A stretch of 64,000 bases of DNA from Candidatus Melainabacteria bacterium SSGW_16 (GCA_004769085.1 DUDS01000015.1:62001-126000), one strand, 5' to 3'; shown: positions 38,895-48,864, counted from the stretch's first letter. Program-made: numbers and translations. Notes: a model not told the origin generated them from the letters alone.

Positions 38895-41750
38895 TCAGGC
38901 AGTAACTTTTTCTTTAGATCTTACACTAGATATTTTTTTATTATGTGGCATTTTCCTTACTATTAGTACCCAGAATGTAATTAAAAGTAAAATGATTAAA
39001 GAAGCTAAAGTTAAAGAAAGTCCAATAAAAAACAGTTTTGGATAATAATAAAATTCAATCGTGTAATCTCCCTCTTTAGGCAAATAAACTGCTCTTTGCA
39101 CAAGATTTGCCTGATAATGATTTGACTCATTGTTGTTAATTGTTACTTTCCAGTTTTCATTTAAATTATGCCCAAGGATTAAATATCCCTTTTGATTTGT
39201 TTTAACATTTAATTTTATATTTTCAGCTTCATAGTTTAAAAATTTAATTTCGTATGCAGGCTTTACTTTATTCTCGGTCTTGCTATTTAACAAAGCGTCA
39301 GGCTCTTTAGTAAAAATCACCTCTTTCAAAGGATCAAACTCATTTTTATCAAGCTCAACAATTACATCTTTTGGTGAGATTATAACCCTGTAATCAGTTA
39401 CAAAAAATGCTCTGGGAAGATATCGTTTGTTTTCATAGACTACTGCATCGCCAGAAAAAATTTTATTCACCTTTTCTGACTGTACAGTTAGAAAATTCGG
39501 AACTACAAAGTATTTAACATTTAATAAATCAAGTATTCTGCTGTGAAAATTTGAGATTGGGTAAGGAGTATTAATATTTGAAAACAAATCAAAGATTTTT
39601 CCTGAGTAAAGTTTGTTATAGTCCTTCGTCTGTATATAAACAAACATATAATAAATATCTTTTGGAATAAAAGAACTATAACCAGATGCATCTTCTATAC
39701 CATAAGGCAAAAGGGTATTTGGTTCAGCAATATCAGGTTTTAAAAGAGCCCCTTCAACCTTATGACTACTGAAAGGTAAAATCCTAAAAGGTTCTTTTGA
39801 TTTTTTTTGTTCATTTAATATAAACTGAAGCACTCCTTCTTCTGGTATAGGTTTGTAATCTTTCCTGTCAGACCAGGTAACAAAAAACGAAGAAAAGTAC
39901 ATTAAATCAATTGCTGAAATAATAATAATCAGATTAACTAAAGTCTTATACATATTCTGTAAATAAGGTTTAACAAGATCCTGAAATACCTGAAAACCCA
40001 TACCAGCTAAAAATGGGACTGAGTAACTAAATATCTGAAGAAATCTATAATGCTGCATTTCCTTAAATCCGGGCATAAAAGATCTAAGCATGAAAAAAAG
40101 CGGTGTCCCTGTGCACATAAGTAAAGAAAATAAAATACACATAAAAAAGAAAATTGAGATTTTTTGTTTTCTAAACAGAGAAACAAAACTAAAAAGAGAA
40201 ATTATAAAAGGTAAAAAACCAAAATAAACATAATTTCTCATAAAACCAAGCTTATAATCTTCAAATTCTTTTGTTCTGTTTATAAGTCCTGCAAGAGGCC
40301 AGTCTGGAATACCCAGATAGTAAGGATGAAGCAAGCCAATAAATGCTTTTAAAGGCACAGATGTGGCTTTTACAAGATCTAAGGGATTTTCAGTCCTGTG
40401 TGAAATTTTAAACATATTTAAAAACGGAAGGATTGTAATACTTCCAATAAGCAGTCCAAATACAAATACAAACAAAAAAGAAAAAACATGCATCATAGCA
40501 CTTTTTCTGTCACTGAACATACAAACCAGAAAACGAAAGAATGCAAAGAGAAAAAAGAAAATAGCTGAGTAATAAATATACTGAAAATGTCCTGAAAGAA
40601 AAATTAATCCAAGTAATACTGCTGAAGCTATAAGGTTTTTATTTATGAGCCTGTTTTGTTTCAGTGCCTTCTCATAAAACAAAATTAAAAACGGCATGGC
40701 AGCACTGTTCATAATCATATGTTCATAGCTCATCCATGTAGCATTAAATGGCTGAAACATAAAAACAATGCCCGTAAGCACTGAAGAAGGATGATTCAAA
40801 TTCCACTCCCTGCTTAAAAGATAAGCACCAAAGCCAGCGAATAAAATACACAGGAATGTCAGTATCTGATGTGCAGTAAAATGATCAAATAAAAAATATA
40901 AAATAAAATAAAAAGGATGGAAATAACCTACCTGAGGCTCAGCAATAAATTCTGCCCCGGAAAGAATATAGTTATTCCAGAAAGGAAGCCTGCCACTCTT
41001 TATAGAATTTGAAAAATATTCCCGAAAAGGAGTAAACATCTGAATTAAATCGTTATTAAAGTGATTATGAGCTTTAGTGATTTTCGAAAAATCCTCACAA
41101 CCAATTTTTAAGTTTTTAATCTGAATTGATGCAGCGCTTGTTTTACTTTTATTATTTGCACTAATTCTTATGTCAAACTGATTAATGTTATTAACTGAAG
41201 ACTGTTTTGAAAGAAAATTATTTAAAGGAAATTGTGCTTTATACCAGTTTGTACTCCCGTCTTCTGAAGATACTGGTACAACAGCAACACCAGGAGTATA
41301 CTCTGCGCCTGTAGCTCTGTTTATAAGAGAAGGACCAAAGCTAAAAGCAACACTACTATCATATTCAGGCTTAAAGTCAAAGCTTATGAAATAGTTTGAG
41401 TCTTTAAAATCTGTAAGTTTTTTAAGTGATTCACTGCTAAGATTAATATTTAAATCAATGCTTGTAAAAGTATCTTTTGATGTTGTCCATTTAAAAATTT
41501 CACCATTAATTGACTGAAACTGAGGACTTTTAATTCTGGAGAAATCGCCTTCCCAAAGGGTTAGCATCTTTATCTTCTTATCAACCATGTAATATCGCCA
41601 CGGATACATACGCATATCGCGTATATCACATGGAGTATCTACTTTCCCTAAAAAAGAGGGAAATAGATAAATCACACTAACTACAAAAAATATCAGTAGT
41701 GCATAATAATTTAGATTTTTAAATTTTTTAATCTCGGCAATCTTATTCAT
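38895..41750 (-). CDS. YfhO-type GT-C membrane protein (first by position, last in operon)
   Basis: The protein has 951 residues. It has an N-terminal membrane segment, a DTPCDIRDMRMYPWRYY block (38-54), then an extra region of about 170 residues (60-230) rich in beta-type sequence. The YfhO hallmark FTPFREYF...GRLPFWNN...GAEFIAEPQVGYFHPF follows at 239-280, and then many membrane segments. YEHMIMNSAAMPFLILFYEKA and the C-terminal NLNENWKVTINN (membrane-proximal beta domain) are also typical. In Gram-positives YfhO takes part in glycosylating wall polymers. Here the loop between KEPD and EIKFLNYE has ordinary sequence without a repeat element, unlike its two paralogues. Its ATG overlaps the upstream gene stop by four bases. 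A basic tail, KEKVTA, ends the protein. Confidence 0.85.
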   Translation of the reverse strand: MNKIAEIKKFKNLNYYALLIFFVVSVIYLFPSFLGKVDTPCDIRDMRMYPWRYYMVDKKIKMLTLWEGDFSRIKSPQFQSINGEIFKWTTSKDTFTSIDLNINLSSESLKKLTDFKDSNYFISFDFKPEYDSSVAFSFGPSLINRATGAEYTPGVAVVPVSSEDGSTNWYKAQFPLNNFLSKQSSVNNINQFDIRISANNKSKTSAASIQIKNLKIGCEDFSKITKAHNHFNNDLIQMFTPFREYFSNSIKSGRLPFWNNYILSGAEFIAEPQVGYFHPFYFILYFLFDHFTAHQILTFLCILFAGFGAYLLSREWNLNHPSSVLTGIVFMFQPFNATWMSYEHMIMNSAAMPFLILFYEKALKQNRLINKNLIASAVLLGLIFLSGHFQYIYYSAIFFFLFAFFRFLVCMFSDRKSAMMHVFSFLFVFVFGLLIGSITILPFLNMFKISHRTENPLDLVKATSVPLKAFIGLLHPYYLGIPDWPLAGLINRTKEFEDYKLGFMRNYVYFGFLPFIISLFSFVSLFRKQKISIFFFMCILFSLLMCTGTPLFFMLRSFMPGFKEMQHYRFLQIFSYSVPFLAGMGFQVFQDLVKPYLQNMYKTLVNLIIIISAIDLMYFSSFFVTWSDRKDYKPIPEEGVLQFILNEQKKSKEPFRILPFSSHKVEGALLKPDIAEPNTLLPYGIEDASGYSSFIPKDIYYMFVYIQTKDYNKLYSGKIFDLFSNINTPYPISNFHSRILDLLNVKYFVVPNFLTVQSEKVNKIFSGDAVVYENKRYLPRAFFVTDYRVIISPKDVIVELDKNEFDPLKEVIFTKEPDALLNSKTENKVKPAYEIKFLNYEAENIKLNVKTNQKGYLILGHNLNENWKVTINNNESNHYQANLVQRAVYLPKEGDYTIEFYYYPKLFFIGLSLTLASLIILLLITFWVLIVRKMPHNKKISSVRSKEKVTA

Positions 41751-44572
41751 ATTTTTGCTATTACCTTTAATTTACCATTTTTGGACTCTTCAGAGGCACT
41801 CAATGATAATTTATTTTTTGAACTAAGCTTTATATAAAGAGCTAAAAGAAGAATAATTATTATTGCTAAAAGACTAAATGAAGAGCCAATTAAAAACAAT
41901 TTTGGATAATAATAAAATTCAATTTTATAATCTCCGACATCAGGAAGATACACAGTTCTCTGGACAAGATTTGCTTGATAATGCTTTGCCTCTTTATCAT
42001 TAATCTTCACTTTCCAGTTAGTGTTTAAATTATTGCCAAGAACCAGAAATCCGGGGGAGAGAACCTTTGCATTTAAAATTATATTGTTTTGTTCGTATTT
42101 GAGAAACTTTATGTCATTCCCACGAAAGCGGGAATCCAGATCAGTATTGTTTGTAGCTTCCTCTGGATTCCCAGTCAAGCTGGGAATGACAGGAGGTTCC
42201 ATCATCAAAATAACTTCTTTTCTTAAATTAAAATTATCACTTTCCAAAGCAAGAATTGTTCCTTTTGGAGATTCGATTACTTTGTATTCTGTGACAAAAA
42301 ATGCTCTGGGAAAATAATTTTTATTTTCATAAATTGAACAATCACCACTAAAAACCTTTTCAGTGTCAGGCGAGTCCAATGTAAGAACATTTGGAACAAG
42401 AAAATACTTTACATTTAACAAATCAAGTATTTTACTCTTAAAATTAAATATTGGATATGGAATATTCGGATTTTTAAAAAAGTATGTGAGTTCTTTTGGA
42501 TATAGTTTTGCCGGATCCAGACTCTGAATATAAACAAATAAATAATAAATATCCTTCGGAACAAAAGAGCTATAGCCGGAAACTTCTTCTAGTCCATAAG
42601 GAAGCAAGGTATTTGGCTGAGCTACATTAACTTTTAATGATGTTTCACCAACTTTATCTATAGCAAAAGGGAGTACTCTGAAAAGGTCTTTTGATTTATT
42701 TTTCTGGTTAATCAGAAACTCAAGCGATCCTCCCTTAGGAACAGGCTTATAATCCTGTCTATCAGACCAGGTTATAAAATAAGATGAGTAATAAATCAAA
42801 TCTATTAATGAAATAATAAAAACCACAGAGAACAATATTGCCAATGTCTTCTTCTTGAAAAGAGATAACATGTCAAAAACAGCTTTTAGTCCAAATCCTG
42901 CAAGAAAAGGAACTGAATAACTAAAAAGCTGGAGAAATCTGAAATGCTGAAGTTGTTTAAACCCTGGAATAAATTCCCTGAGGAAAAGGAAAATTGGTGA
43001 GCCTGTACAAATAATTAATGATATTAAAATGGTCAGATAAAAAAATAAAACTATTTTATATGACTTCAAGAATTTAATACTAAATAAAGAGACTATAAAA
43101 GGTAAAAATCCAAAATAAATATAATTATTAAAAAATCCAATCCTGTAATCAGGATTAATGTTTGGATTTCCAGCCTGAAATGCTTCAGGTAAGCCGCCGT
43201 AATATGGGTAAATTAATCCCAATAATCCCCATAGGGGGAATGAGGTTTCTTTTATATAACTCACAGAGTTTGCAATTCTGTGAGAGTTCTGAAGAATTGG
43301 GAAAAACGGAATAATTACTGCCATCCCAATCATCAATCCAATAGAAGTCACAAAGAATATACCAAATAAATGTTTAAATATTCCAGCATCTTTTTCAAAG
43401 AAGCTAGATACTGCTTTAAAAGAAGCAAATAATAAAAAGAACACTGCACTGTAATAAACATACTGAAGATGCCCGGATATAAAAATTAATCCTAAAAGTA
43501 ATGCAGAGAAGAGCAGGTATTTATTAATTAGTTTATTCTCAAGCAGATTTTTTTCATAAAAAAGGATTAAAAACGGCAAAGTAGCACTATTCATTATCAT
43601 GTGTTCATAACTAAACCATGTAACATTAAACGGCTGAAACATATAAACAAGAGCTGTAAGCAGCGAAGGATAAAATCCTATATTCCAGAATCTTGCAAGT
43701 AAAAATGCTCCTATGCCACTTAGCAAAAAGCTCACAAACACCACAATTGCATGTGCTATAAAATGATCAAAAACTAAATAGCTTAAAAAATAAAATGGGT
43801 GAAAATAGCCTACCTGTGGCTCTCCCAGGAATTCAGCACCTCCAAGTATGAAATTATTCCAGAAAGGAAGCCTGCCACTTTTTATAGAATTTGAAAAATA
43901 TTCCCGAAAAGGAGTAAACATCTGAACAAGATCATTAATAAAAAAATTGTGTACCTTAACAGTGCCAGAATAATCATCAAAACCAAAGTTTACATTTTTA
44001 AGCACTAATGAAGCTTCTTTTGAACCTTTATTTAAGGCTAATACCTGAATAAAAAATGAATCCAGATCATCTGGAGATTTAAGAGATTGTATAAAATTAC
44101 TTAAATTAAAATAAGCCCTATGCCATGAACCATTCGCTGAAGAGAGTGGAGTTACTGCAACTCCAGGAGTAAAAGTGTAACCTGAAATTTTATTTATAAG
44201 TGACAATCCAAAATTAATTTTTTCACCTGAATCAGTTACAGGACTAAAATCAAATGTTATAAAATAATTTTGTTTCTTCATGACGTTAAAATTCTGAAGA
44301 TATTTTTTATCAGTATTTAACTCAAGCAGAAGCTTGCTTGTATTATTTGGCTGAATTTTGAGAGTGTAAACACTGTTACTATCCTCTTTTGAGTGAGCAT
44401 TCCACAAAATAACTGTCCGGACCTTTTTATCCACAGAATGATATCTCCAGGGATACATCAGGGAATCTCTTATATCAATAGGAGTATCAATCTTCCCCAG
44501 GAAAAATGGGTGTAGATAAATAACTGCTATAAACAAAATAAAAAGAAACGCAATTTTTTCTAATGTTTTCAT
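41747..44572 (-). CDS. YfhO-type GT-C membrane protein carrying an in-frame palindromic element
   Basis: The protein has 941 residues with the same architecture as its neighbours: a DTPIDIRDSLMYPWRYH block, a beta-type insert, then NDLVQMFTPFREYF, LPFWNNFILGGAEF and QVGYFHPFYF, followed by about eleven membrane segments and the C-terminal beta domain with NLNTNWKVKIND. Residues of about 794-821 are encoded by an 80-bp palindromic repeat that reads through in frame (VIPSLTGNPEE ... LDSRFRGND). This sits in the loop just before IKFLKYE. It starts three bases after the upstream gene and overlaps the next by four. Reaction inferred from family: transfer of a lipid-linked sugar outside the membrane. 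Confidence 0.85.
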   Translation of the reverse strand: MKTLEKIAFLFILFIAVIYLHPFFLGKIDTPIDIRDSLMYPWRYHSVDKKVRTVILWNAHSKEDSNSVYTLKIQPNNTSKLLLELNTDKKYLQNFNVMKKQNYFITFDFSPVTDSGEKINFGLSLINKISGYTFTPGVAVTPLSSANGSWHRAYFNLSNFIQSLKSPDDLDSFFIQVLALNKGSKEASLVLKNVNFGFDDYSGTVKVHNFFINDLVQMFTPFREYFSNSIKSGRLPFWNNFILGGAEFLGEPQVGYFHPFYFLSYLVFDHFIAHAIVVFVSFLLSGIGAFLLARFWNIGFYPSLLTALVYMFQPFNVTWFSYEHMIMNSATLPFLILFYEKNLLENKLINKYLLFSALLLGLIFISGHLQYVYYSAVFFLLFASFKAVSSFFEKDAGIFKHLFGIFFVTSIGLMIGMAVIIPFFPILQNSHRIANSVSYIKETSFPLWGLLGLIYPYYGGLPEAFQAGNPNINPDYRIGFFNNYIYFGFLPFIVSLFSIKFLKSYKIVLFFYLTILISLIICTGSPIFLFLREFIPGFKQLQHFRFLQLFSYSVPFLAGFGLKAVFDMLSLFKKKTLAILFSVVFIISLIDLIYYSSYFITWSDRQDYKPVPKGGSLEFLINQKNKSKDLFRVLPFAIDKVGETSLKVNVAQPNTLLPYGLEEVSGYSSFVPKDIYYLFVYIQSLDPAKLYPKELTYFFKNPNIPYPIFNFKSKILDLLNVKYFLVPNVLTLDSPDTEKVFSGDCSIYENKNYFPRAFFVTEYKVIESPKGTILALESDNFNLRKEVILMMEPPVIPSLTGNPEEATNNTDLDSRFRGNDIKFLKYEQNNIILNAKVLSPGFLVLGNNLNTNWKVKINDKEAKHYQANLVQRTVYLPDVGDYKIEFYYYPKLFLIGSSFSLLAIIIILLLALYIKLSSKNKLSLSASEESKNGKLKVIAKI
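42112..42191 (-). repeat. Palindromic repeat element (VIP...SRFRGND type) inside a YfhO gene
   Basis: The outer arms TGTCATTCCC (42112-42121) and GGGAATGACA (42182-42191) are perfect. Inside are GGGAATCCAGA (42130-42140) paired with TCTGGATTCCC (42162-42172), and a small hairpin TTCCCAG-tcaag-CTGGGAA. This nested structure and its translation match a dispersed repeat type found in many bacterial genomes, normally between genes. Here it lies inside an open frame. Confidence 0.85.
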
Positions 44573-44575
44573 TTG

Positions 44576-47437
44576 TCAGACACTAATCTTAATTTTATCC
44601 GGTTCTTTATAGGATTTTCCATCTTTATAAGCTATAGAAATTTTATTTTTATATTTTAAAATCAATGCTAAGCAAATCAAGATAAAAATTGCAAAACAAC
44701 TTATTCCAAATCCTATGAAAAATAGGATCGGATAATAATAAAATTCAATGCTATATTCCCCTGCTTGAGGTATATAAACAGCCCTTTGAATCAAATTAGC
44801 CTGAAAATGTTTATTCTCTTTATGATTAATTTTTACTTTCCAATTATTGTTTAAGTTGTGCCCAAGCACAAGAAAACCACTCATGTCTACAGTCACTTTT
44901 AAAGTTATGTTTTCTGGTTCGTATTTGAGAAACTCTATGTCATTGCGAGAAGAGGCAAAGCCTCGACGTGGCAATCTCATAACGTTATCAGATTGCTCCG
45001 TCGCTACTCTCCTCGCAATGACAGGAGGCTCTACCATTAAAATCACTTCATTTCTAGGATTAAAACTCTCACTATCAAGTTCTACGATAGTCTCTTTAGA
45101 AGATTCAATCACTTTAAAAGTAGGTACAAAAAAAGCTCTTGGCAGATAGTTTTTATTCTCATATATTACACAGTCTCCACTAAATACTTTTTCTGTATCA
45201 TTAGATTTAAGGGTTACTATATTTGGTACCAAAAAATATCTAATGTTTAATAAATCAAGTATCTTACTCTTAAAATTATAAATTGGATAAGGAATATTAG
45301 TATTGTTAAAAAGTTTAATTATTTCTTTTGTATAAAGATTATTTGGATCCTTGGTTTGAACATAAACAAATAAAGAATAAATATCTTTCGAAATTAATGA
45401 ACTATAACCTGATGCTTCTTCTAGGTTATACGGCTGTAAGGTGTTGGGCTCTGCAACTTTATATCCTATGTTATGTACAGTAAATGGTAAGATTCTAAAT
45501 AGCTTACTAGATTTCTTTTGTTGCCTGACTAAAAACTCTAATGCACTATCTTTATACAGAGGTTTATATTTCTTTTTGTCTGACCAGGTAACAAAATATG
45601 AAGAATAATACATAAGGTCAATTGTTGAAACTAAAACAACAATACTAACAATTAGCACTTTTATATTTTCTTTAAGAAAAGATACCAAATTTAAAAAAAC
45701 TTGAAAGCCAATACCAGCTAAAAAAGGAACACAAAAACTATAAACCTCCAGGAACCTGTAATGCTGCAGTTGTTTAAAACCAGGCACAAAGTCTTTAATC
45801 ATAAAAAACAGAGGAGAACCTACTGAAATTAACACAGAGAAAGTAATCGTTAGAAAGAAAAAAATTGTCAGTTTATTTTTAAAAAGTACTTTTATACTAA
45901 AGAGTGAAAGTAAAAAAGGTAAAAGTCCAAAATAGACATAGTTTTTAAAAAATCCCCAGTTGATTATGGATTCATCAAAATTTGGCCAAGCAGGATATCC
46001 TTTGTAATAAGGGAATAAGAGCCCCAAAAATGCTTCTATAGCTATTGAGCTATCTTTTATAGAGGCTTCAGAATAAGCTACTCTATGGGAGCCCTGGAAC
46101 AAAGTTAAAAAAGGAACTAAAACTATTGCTCCAATCATAATCGCTATAGAAGAAATAAATAAGGTACTAAAAAAGTGTTTTAAATAGTTTCGTCTCCAGA
46201 TAAAAGCATCTATTGAAAATCTAAAAGCAACAAATAAGAAAAAGAATATAACCGTATAATAAACAATCTGCAAGTGACCAGATATAAAAATAAGTCCAAG
46301 CAACAAAGCTGAGAGCAATAAATATTTATTTATAATTTTTGATTCTTTTATACTTTTTTCATAGGCAATCAGCACAAAGGGTAAAGTAGCACTATTCATT
46401 AACATATGTTCATAACTAAACCAAGTCACATTAAAAGGATGGAACATATAAACAATGCTTGTTAGTAATGAAGCTCCAAAACTTAATCCCCAAAATCTTG
46501 CTAACAAATATGCACCAATACCACATAACAAAAAACTAACAAAAGTTATAATTGAGTGTGCAGTAAAATGATCAAAAATTAAGTAGCATAGAAAATAAAA
46601 AGGATGAAAAAAACCTACTTGAGGTTCAGCAATGAATTCACCTCCCGTTAGGGTATGGTTGTTCCAAAAAGGTAATTTAGCCTTTTTAATAGATTCAGAA
46701 AAGTACTCTCTTGCTGGAGTAAACCATTGAATTAAATCATTTATAAAATAATTATGAACTTTAGGGATTTCTGAAAAATCTTCACATACAATTCGTAAAT
46801 CTTTTAAATACAATGAGGCTGCCTTGTTCTTATTTTTATTCTTTGCAATAAGTTGAATATTATATAAATTTAAATCTTTTACAGAAATCACATTATTTAA
46901 AGGAATATAAGCGGTATGCCATGAGGTTATTTCGTCATTTTTTTCAACATTAGCTGGGTATACAACTATACTAGGATTTAAATATCCATTAGTAACTTTA
47001 TTAACCAGTAAAATACCAATTTCAAAAGAAGGTGAATCATAACGAATAGGTTTAAAATTAAAGCTGAAGTAATAACTCAGATCTTTTAAATTGCCTTGTT
47101 TACTTAGAAGAAGTTCATCCAGAGCAGGTGTAAACAAGGAACTTACTGTGCTCAATGAAGGAACTTGGATCTTAAGAACCTGCTCATTTATTTCTCTATC
47201 ATTAACAGTTTTATTTTTAAAGGAATTATGTTCCCATAAAACGATTTTTTTTACTTTTTTATCCACATTGTAATACTTCCAAGGGTACATTTGGATATTA
47301 CGGATATCAATTGGTGTATCCACCATGCCAAAAAAAATTGGATGCATATAAATAGTTGTAACTAATAAAATAAATATGAAAGCAATTAGTTTGTCATTTA
47401 GAAGATTGAATTTTTTAATAAACAGCAAACTAAACAT
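44576..47437 (-). CDS. YfhO-type GT-C membrane protein carrying a second, different palindromic element
   Basis: This 953-residue protein is the first translated of the three YfhO paralogues. The N-terminus MFSLLFIKKF precedes the first membrane segment and DTPIDIRNIQMYPWKYY. The beta-type insert follows, then NDLIQWFTPAREYF, LPFWNNHTLTGGEF and QVGFFHPFYF. The C-terminal beta domain has NLNNNWKVKINH. Residues of about 805-833 are encoded by an 86-bp palindromic repeat (VIARRVATEQSDN ... SSRND), unrelated internally to the element of its neighbour but in the same loop, between EPP and IEFLKYE. The ATG overlaps the upstream methyltransferase stop by eight bases. Confidence 0.85.
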   Translation of the reverse strand: MFSLLFIKKFNLLNDKLIAFIFILLVTTIYMHPIFFGMVDTPIDIRNIQMYPWKYYNVDKKVKKIVLWEHNSFKNKTVNDREINEQVLKIQVPSLSTVSSLFTPALDELLLSKQGNLKDLSYYFSFNFKPIRYDSPSFEIGILLVNKVTNGYLNPSIVVYPANVEKNDEITSWHTAYIPLNNVISVKDLNLYNIQLIAKNKNKNKAASLYLKDLRIVCEDFSEIPKVHNYFINDLIQWFTPAREYFSESIKKAKLPFWNNHTLTGGEFIAEPQVGFFHPFYFLCYLIFDHFTAHSIITFVSFLLCGIGAYLLARFWGLSFGASLLTSIVYMFHPFNVTWFSYEHMLMNSATLPFVLIAYEKSIKESKIINKYLLLSALLLGLIFISGHLQIVYYTVIFFFLFVAFRFSIDAFIWRRNYLKHFFSTLFISSIAIMIGAIVLVPFLTLFQGSHRVAYSEASIKDSSIAIEAFLGLLFPYYKGYPAWPNFDESIINWGFFKNYVYFGLLPFLLSLFSIKVLFKNKLTIFFFLTITFSVLISVGSPLFFMIKDFVPGFKQLQHYRFLEVYSFCVPFLAGIGFQVFLNLVSFLKENIKVLIVSIVVLVSTIDLMYYSSYFVTWSDKKKYKPLYKDSALEFLVRQQKKSSKLFRILPFTVHNIGYKVAEPNTLQPYNLEEASGYSSLISKDIYSLFVYVQTKDPNNLYTKEIIKLFNNTNIPYPIYNFKSKILDLLNIRYFLVPNIVTLKSNDTEKVFSGDCVIYENKNYLPRAFFVPTFKVIESSKETIVELDSESFNPRNEVILMVEPPVIARRVATEQSDNVMRLPRRGFASSRNDIEFLKYEPENITLKVTVDMSGFLVLGHNLNNNWKVKINHKENKHFQANLIQRAVYIPQAGEYSIEFYYYPILFFIGFGISCFAIFILICLALILKYKNKISIAYKDGKSYKEPDKIKISV
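44938..45023 (-). repeat. Palindromic repeat element (VIARxVATEQS type) inside a YfhO gene
   Basis: Perfect 12-bp outer arms are TGTCATTGCGAG (44938-44949) and CTCGCAATGACA (45012-45023). Inside are GAGGC-aaa-GCCTC (44952-44964) and GCAATCT (44971-44977) paired with AGATTGC (44990-44996), with a palindromic ATAACGTTAT between them. It matches another common dispersed bacterial repeat. It shares only TGTCATT...AATGACA ends with the element at 42112-42191. Confidence 0.85.
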
Positions 47438-48080
47438 ATTTTAAATATTCAGGATATACCCCCAAGTTTTTGTCAAATATATTTTGTTTATCTACAAATA
47501 CTGAAAATTCAAAAGGCATATAATCATTTCTAAGTACAATCCTATTTGAATATTTATATGCTAGGTCCAACACTTTTAAAGGATCTGAGTAATAAATATC
47601 TTCTTTTGTAAAGTCAACTTTGTTTGAAATAAAGTTAATAGCAAAACCATGTGTTGAGTACCTGTCAAACAAATTAAAACTTTCTTTTATATAACTCCAG
47701 TTATCCTTTAACTTAAAGTTATGTACACCTGAAGAAAGAATATAATTAAACTCCTTGTCAATTTTTTCTGAAAAAATGTCCTTTACTTCAAGGAATGCAC
47801 TCGGATATCTTTTCTTTCCCTCAATAATCAAATTTTTATTAATATCAATTCCATGGTAAACAAAATTTATTCCTTTTTCTTTTGCATAACCATACATGTC
47901 TCCAAAACCACAGCCATAATCAAGAACAGTTTTGCCATTTAAATCCCAGTGGCTAAGGAGAACATGATATCTCAGCCTATGTGTTTTTTTGTCCCAACCA
48001 AGGGTTTTTGGACTATAGCCAAAGGTTTTGTACCTTTCATTGTATGATTCAAGAATATTTGTTAAATCATTTTTTTTCAT
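47430..48080 (-). CDS. SAM-dependent methyltransferase (class I)
   Basis: The protein has 216 residues. VLDYGCGFGDMYGYAKEKG is motif I, and YHGIDINKNLI carries the acidic residue that binds the SAM ribose. Residues 1-50 form a helical cap with KTHRLRYHVLLSHW. It is embedded in the minus-strand operon: its ATG overlaps the amidohydrolase stop by 14 bases and its stop overlaps the YfhO start by eight. It probably methylates a sugar or small intermediate of the pathway. The substrate is unknown. Confidence 0.85.
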   Translation of the reverse strand: MKKNDLTNILESYNERYKTFGYSPKTLGWDKKTHRLRYHVLLSHWDLNGKTVLDYGCGFGDMYGYAKEKGINFVYHGIDINKNLIIEGKKRYPSAFLEVKDIFSEKIDKEFNYILSSGVHNFKLKDNWSYIKESFNLFDRYSTHGFAINFISNKVDFTKEDIYYSDPLKVLDLAYKYSNRIVLRNDYMPFEFSVFVDKQNIFDKNLGVYPEYLKYV

Positions 48081-48864
48081 TTAATAAACCTTTCTTAATT
48101 CCTAAAAATTCTAAAAGGTTTTTATAAAAGATATTTTCAAGTTTAATTTGTGATATGCCTAAAGAAAGTTCTTTTACCCGTTCCACTAAATCTTTATGAG
48201 AATATGATGGGTGATCCGTACCAATACAAATACGCCTGTCAAATTGTTCGAATAAAAATTTAAGATCAAGATCAATAGAGCTTCCTTTGTATTTTAAAAT
48301 AGTAAAAGACAAATCAAGCAAAAGATTCTGATTATGTCTTACAAACTCAGCATATTGCAATAATCTTACATCTCCTCCATGCAGTAAAACAACTTTAGCT
48401 TCAGGTGATGAACTTAAAAGGTTTACCAGTGAAATAAAAGGATCATTATAATTTCCATTTGTAATCTTTCTATGCATGTAGCTACAAAGTAAGATAACTA
48501 AACCTTTTTTTGAAGCCAGGTCTAATATAACTGGCAAAGTTTTATATCCCCAGTCAATCCCAGCCAAACGCGGATGAATCTTAATGCCCTTAAATCCTAA
48601 TTCTTTAATGTGATCAATTTCTTTTTCCAGAGCTTTTTCATCTGTTTTTGGATCAATACCTGCAATTGGAATAAAACAGTCATGCTTTAAGCACTCTTTT
48701 ATAAATAACTCATGATTATAACCATTTTCACCTGCAAGACCTACCGCCAGAGCCCATTTAAATCCGTAAGCTGACATTTGATTCTTAACAACATCAAAAC
48801 TAGTATCGATGTCAGCAGAATGATTGTTTACTGTGGGGTGAGTAAGTGAATCAAAAAAGAGCAT
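48067..48864 (-). CDS. Amidohydrolase-like TIM-barrel protein (amidohydro_2 type)
   Basis: The protein has 265 residues. Barrel motifs of the family are seen: GIKIHPRL in the middle, VVLLHGGDVRLLQYAEF, and CIGTDHPSYSH with the terminal metal-linked Asp. The usual N-terminal HxH is replaced by DSLTHPT, so metal binding may differ. Such proteins hydrolyse or decarboxylate small cyclic or amide substrates. It overlaps both neighbours by 14 bases, which implies tight coupling. It may act with the ATP-grasp ligase on an amide-linked group, but this is speculative. Confidence 0.75.
   Translation of the reverse strand: MLFFDSLTHPTVNNHSADIDTSFDVVKNQMSAYGFKWALAVGLAGENGYNHELFIKECLKHDCFIPIAGIDPKTDEKALEKEIDHIKELGFKGIKIHPRLAGIDWGYKTLPVILDLASKKGLVILLCSYMHRKITNGNYNDPFISLVNLLSSSPEAKVVLLHGGDVRLLQYAEFVRHNQNLLLDLSFTILKYKGSSIDLDLKFLFEQFDRRICIGTDHPSYSHKDLVERVKELSLGISQIKLENIFYKNLLEFLGIKKGLLNEKK

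Noticed and set aside
42021..45149. Plus-strand frames of about 100 codons at 42021-42317 and 44847-45149
   Set aside because: They are antisense to the YfhO genes and owe their length to the palindromic elements. The FPRKRESR-type translation is a well-known artefact of such repeats.
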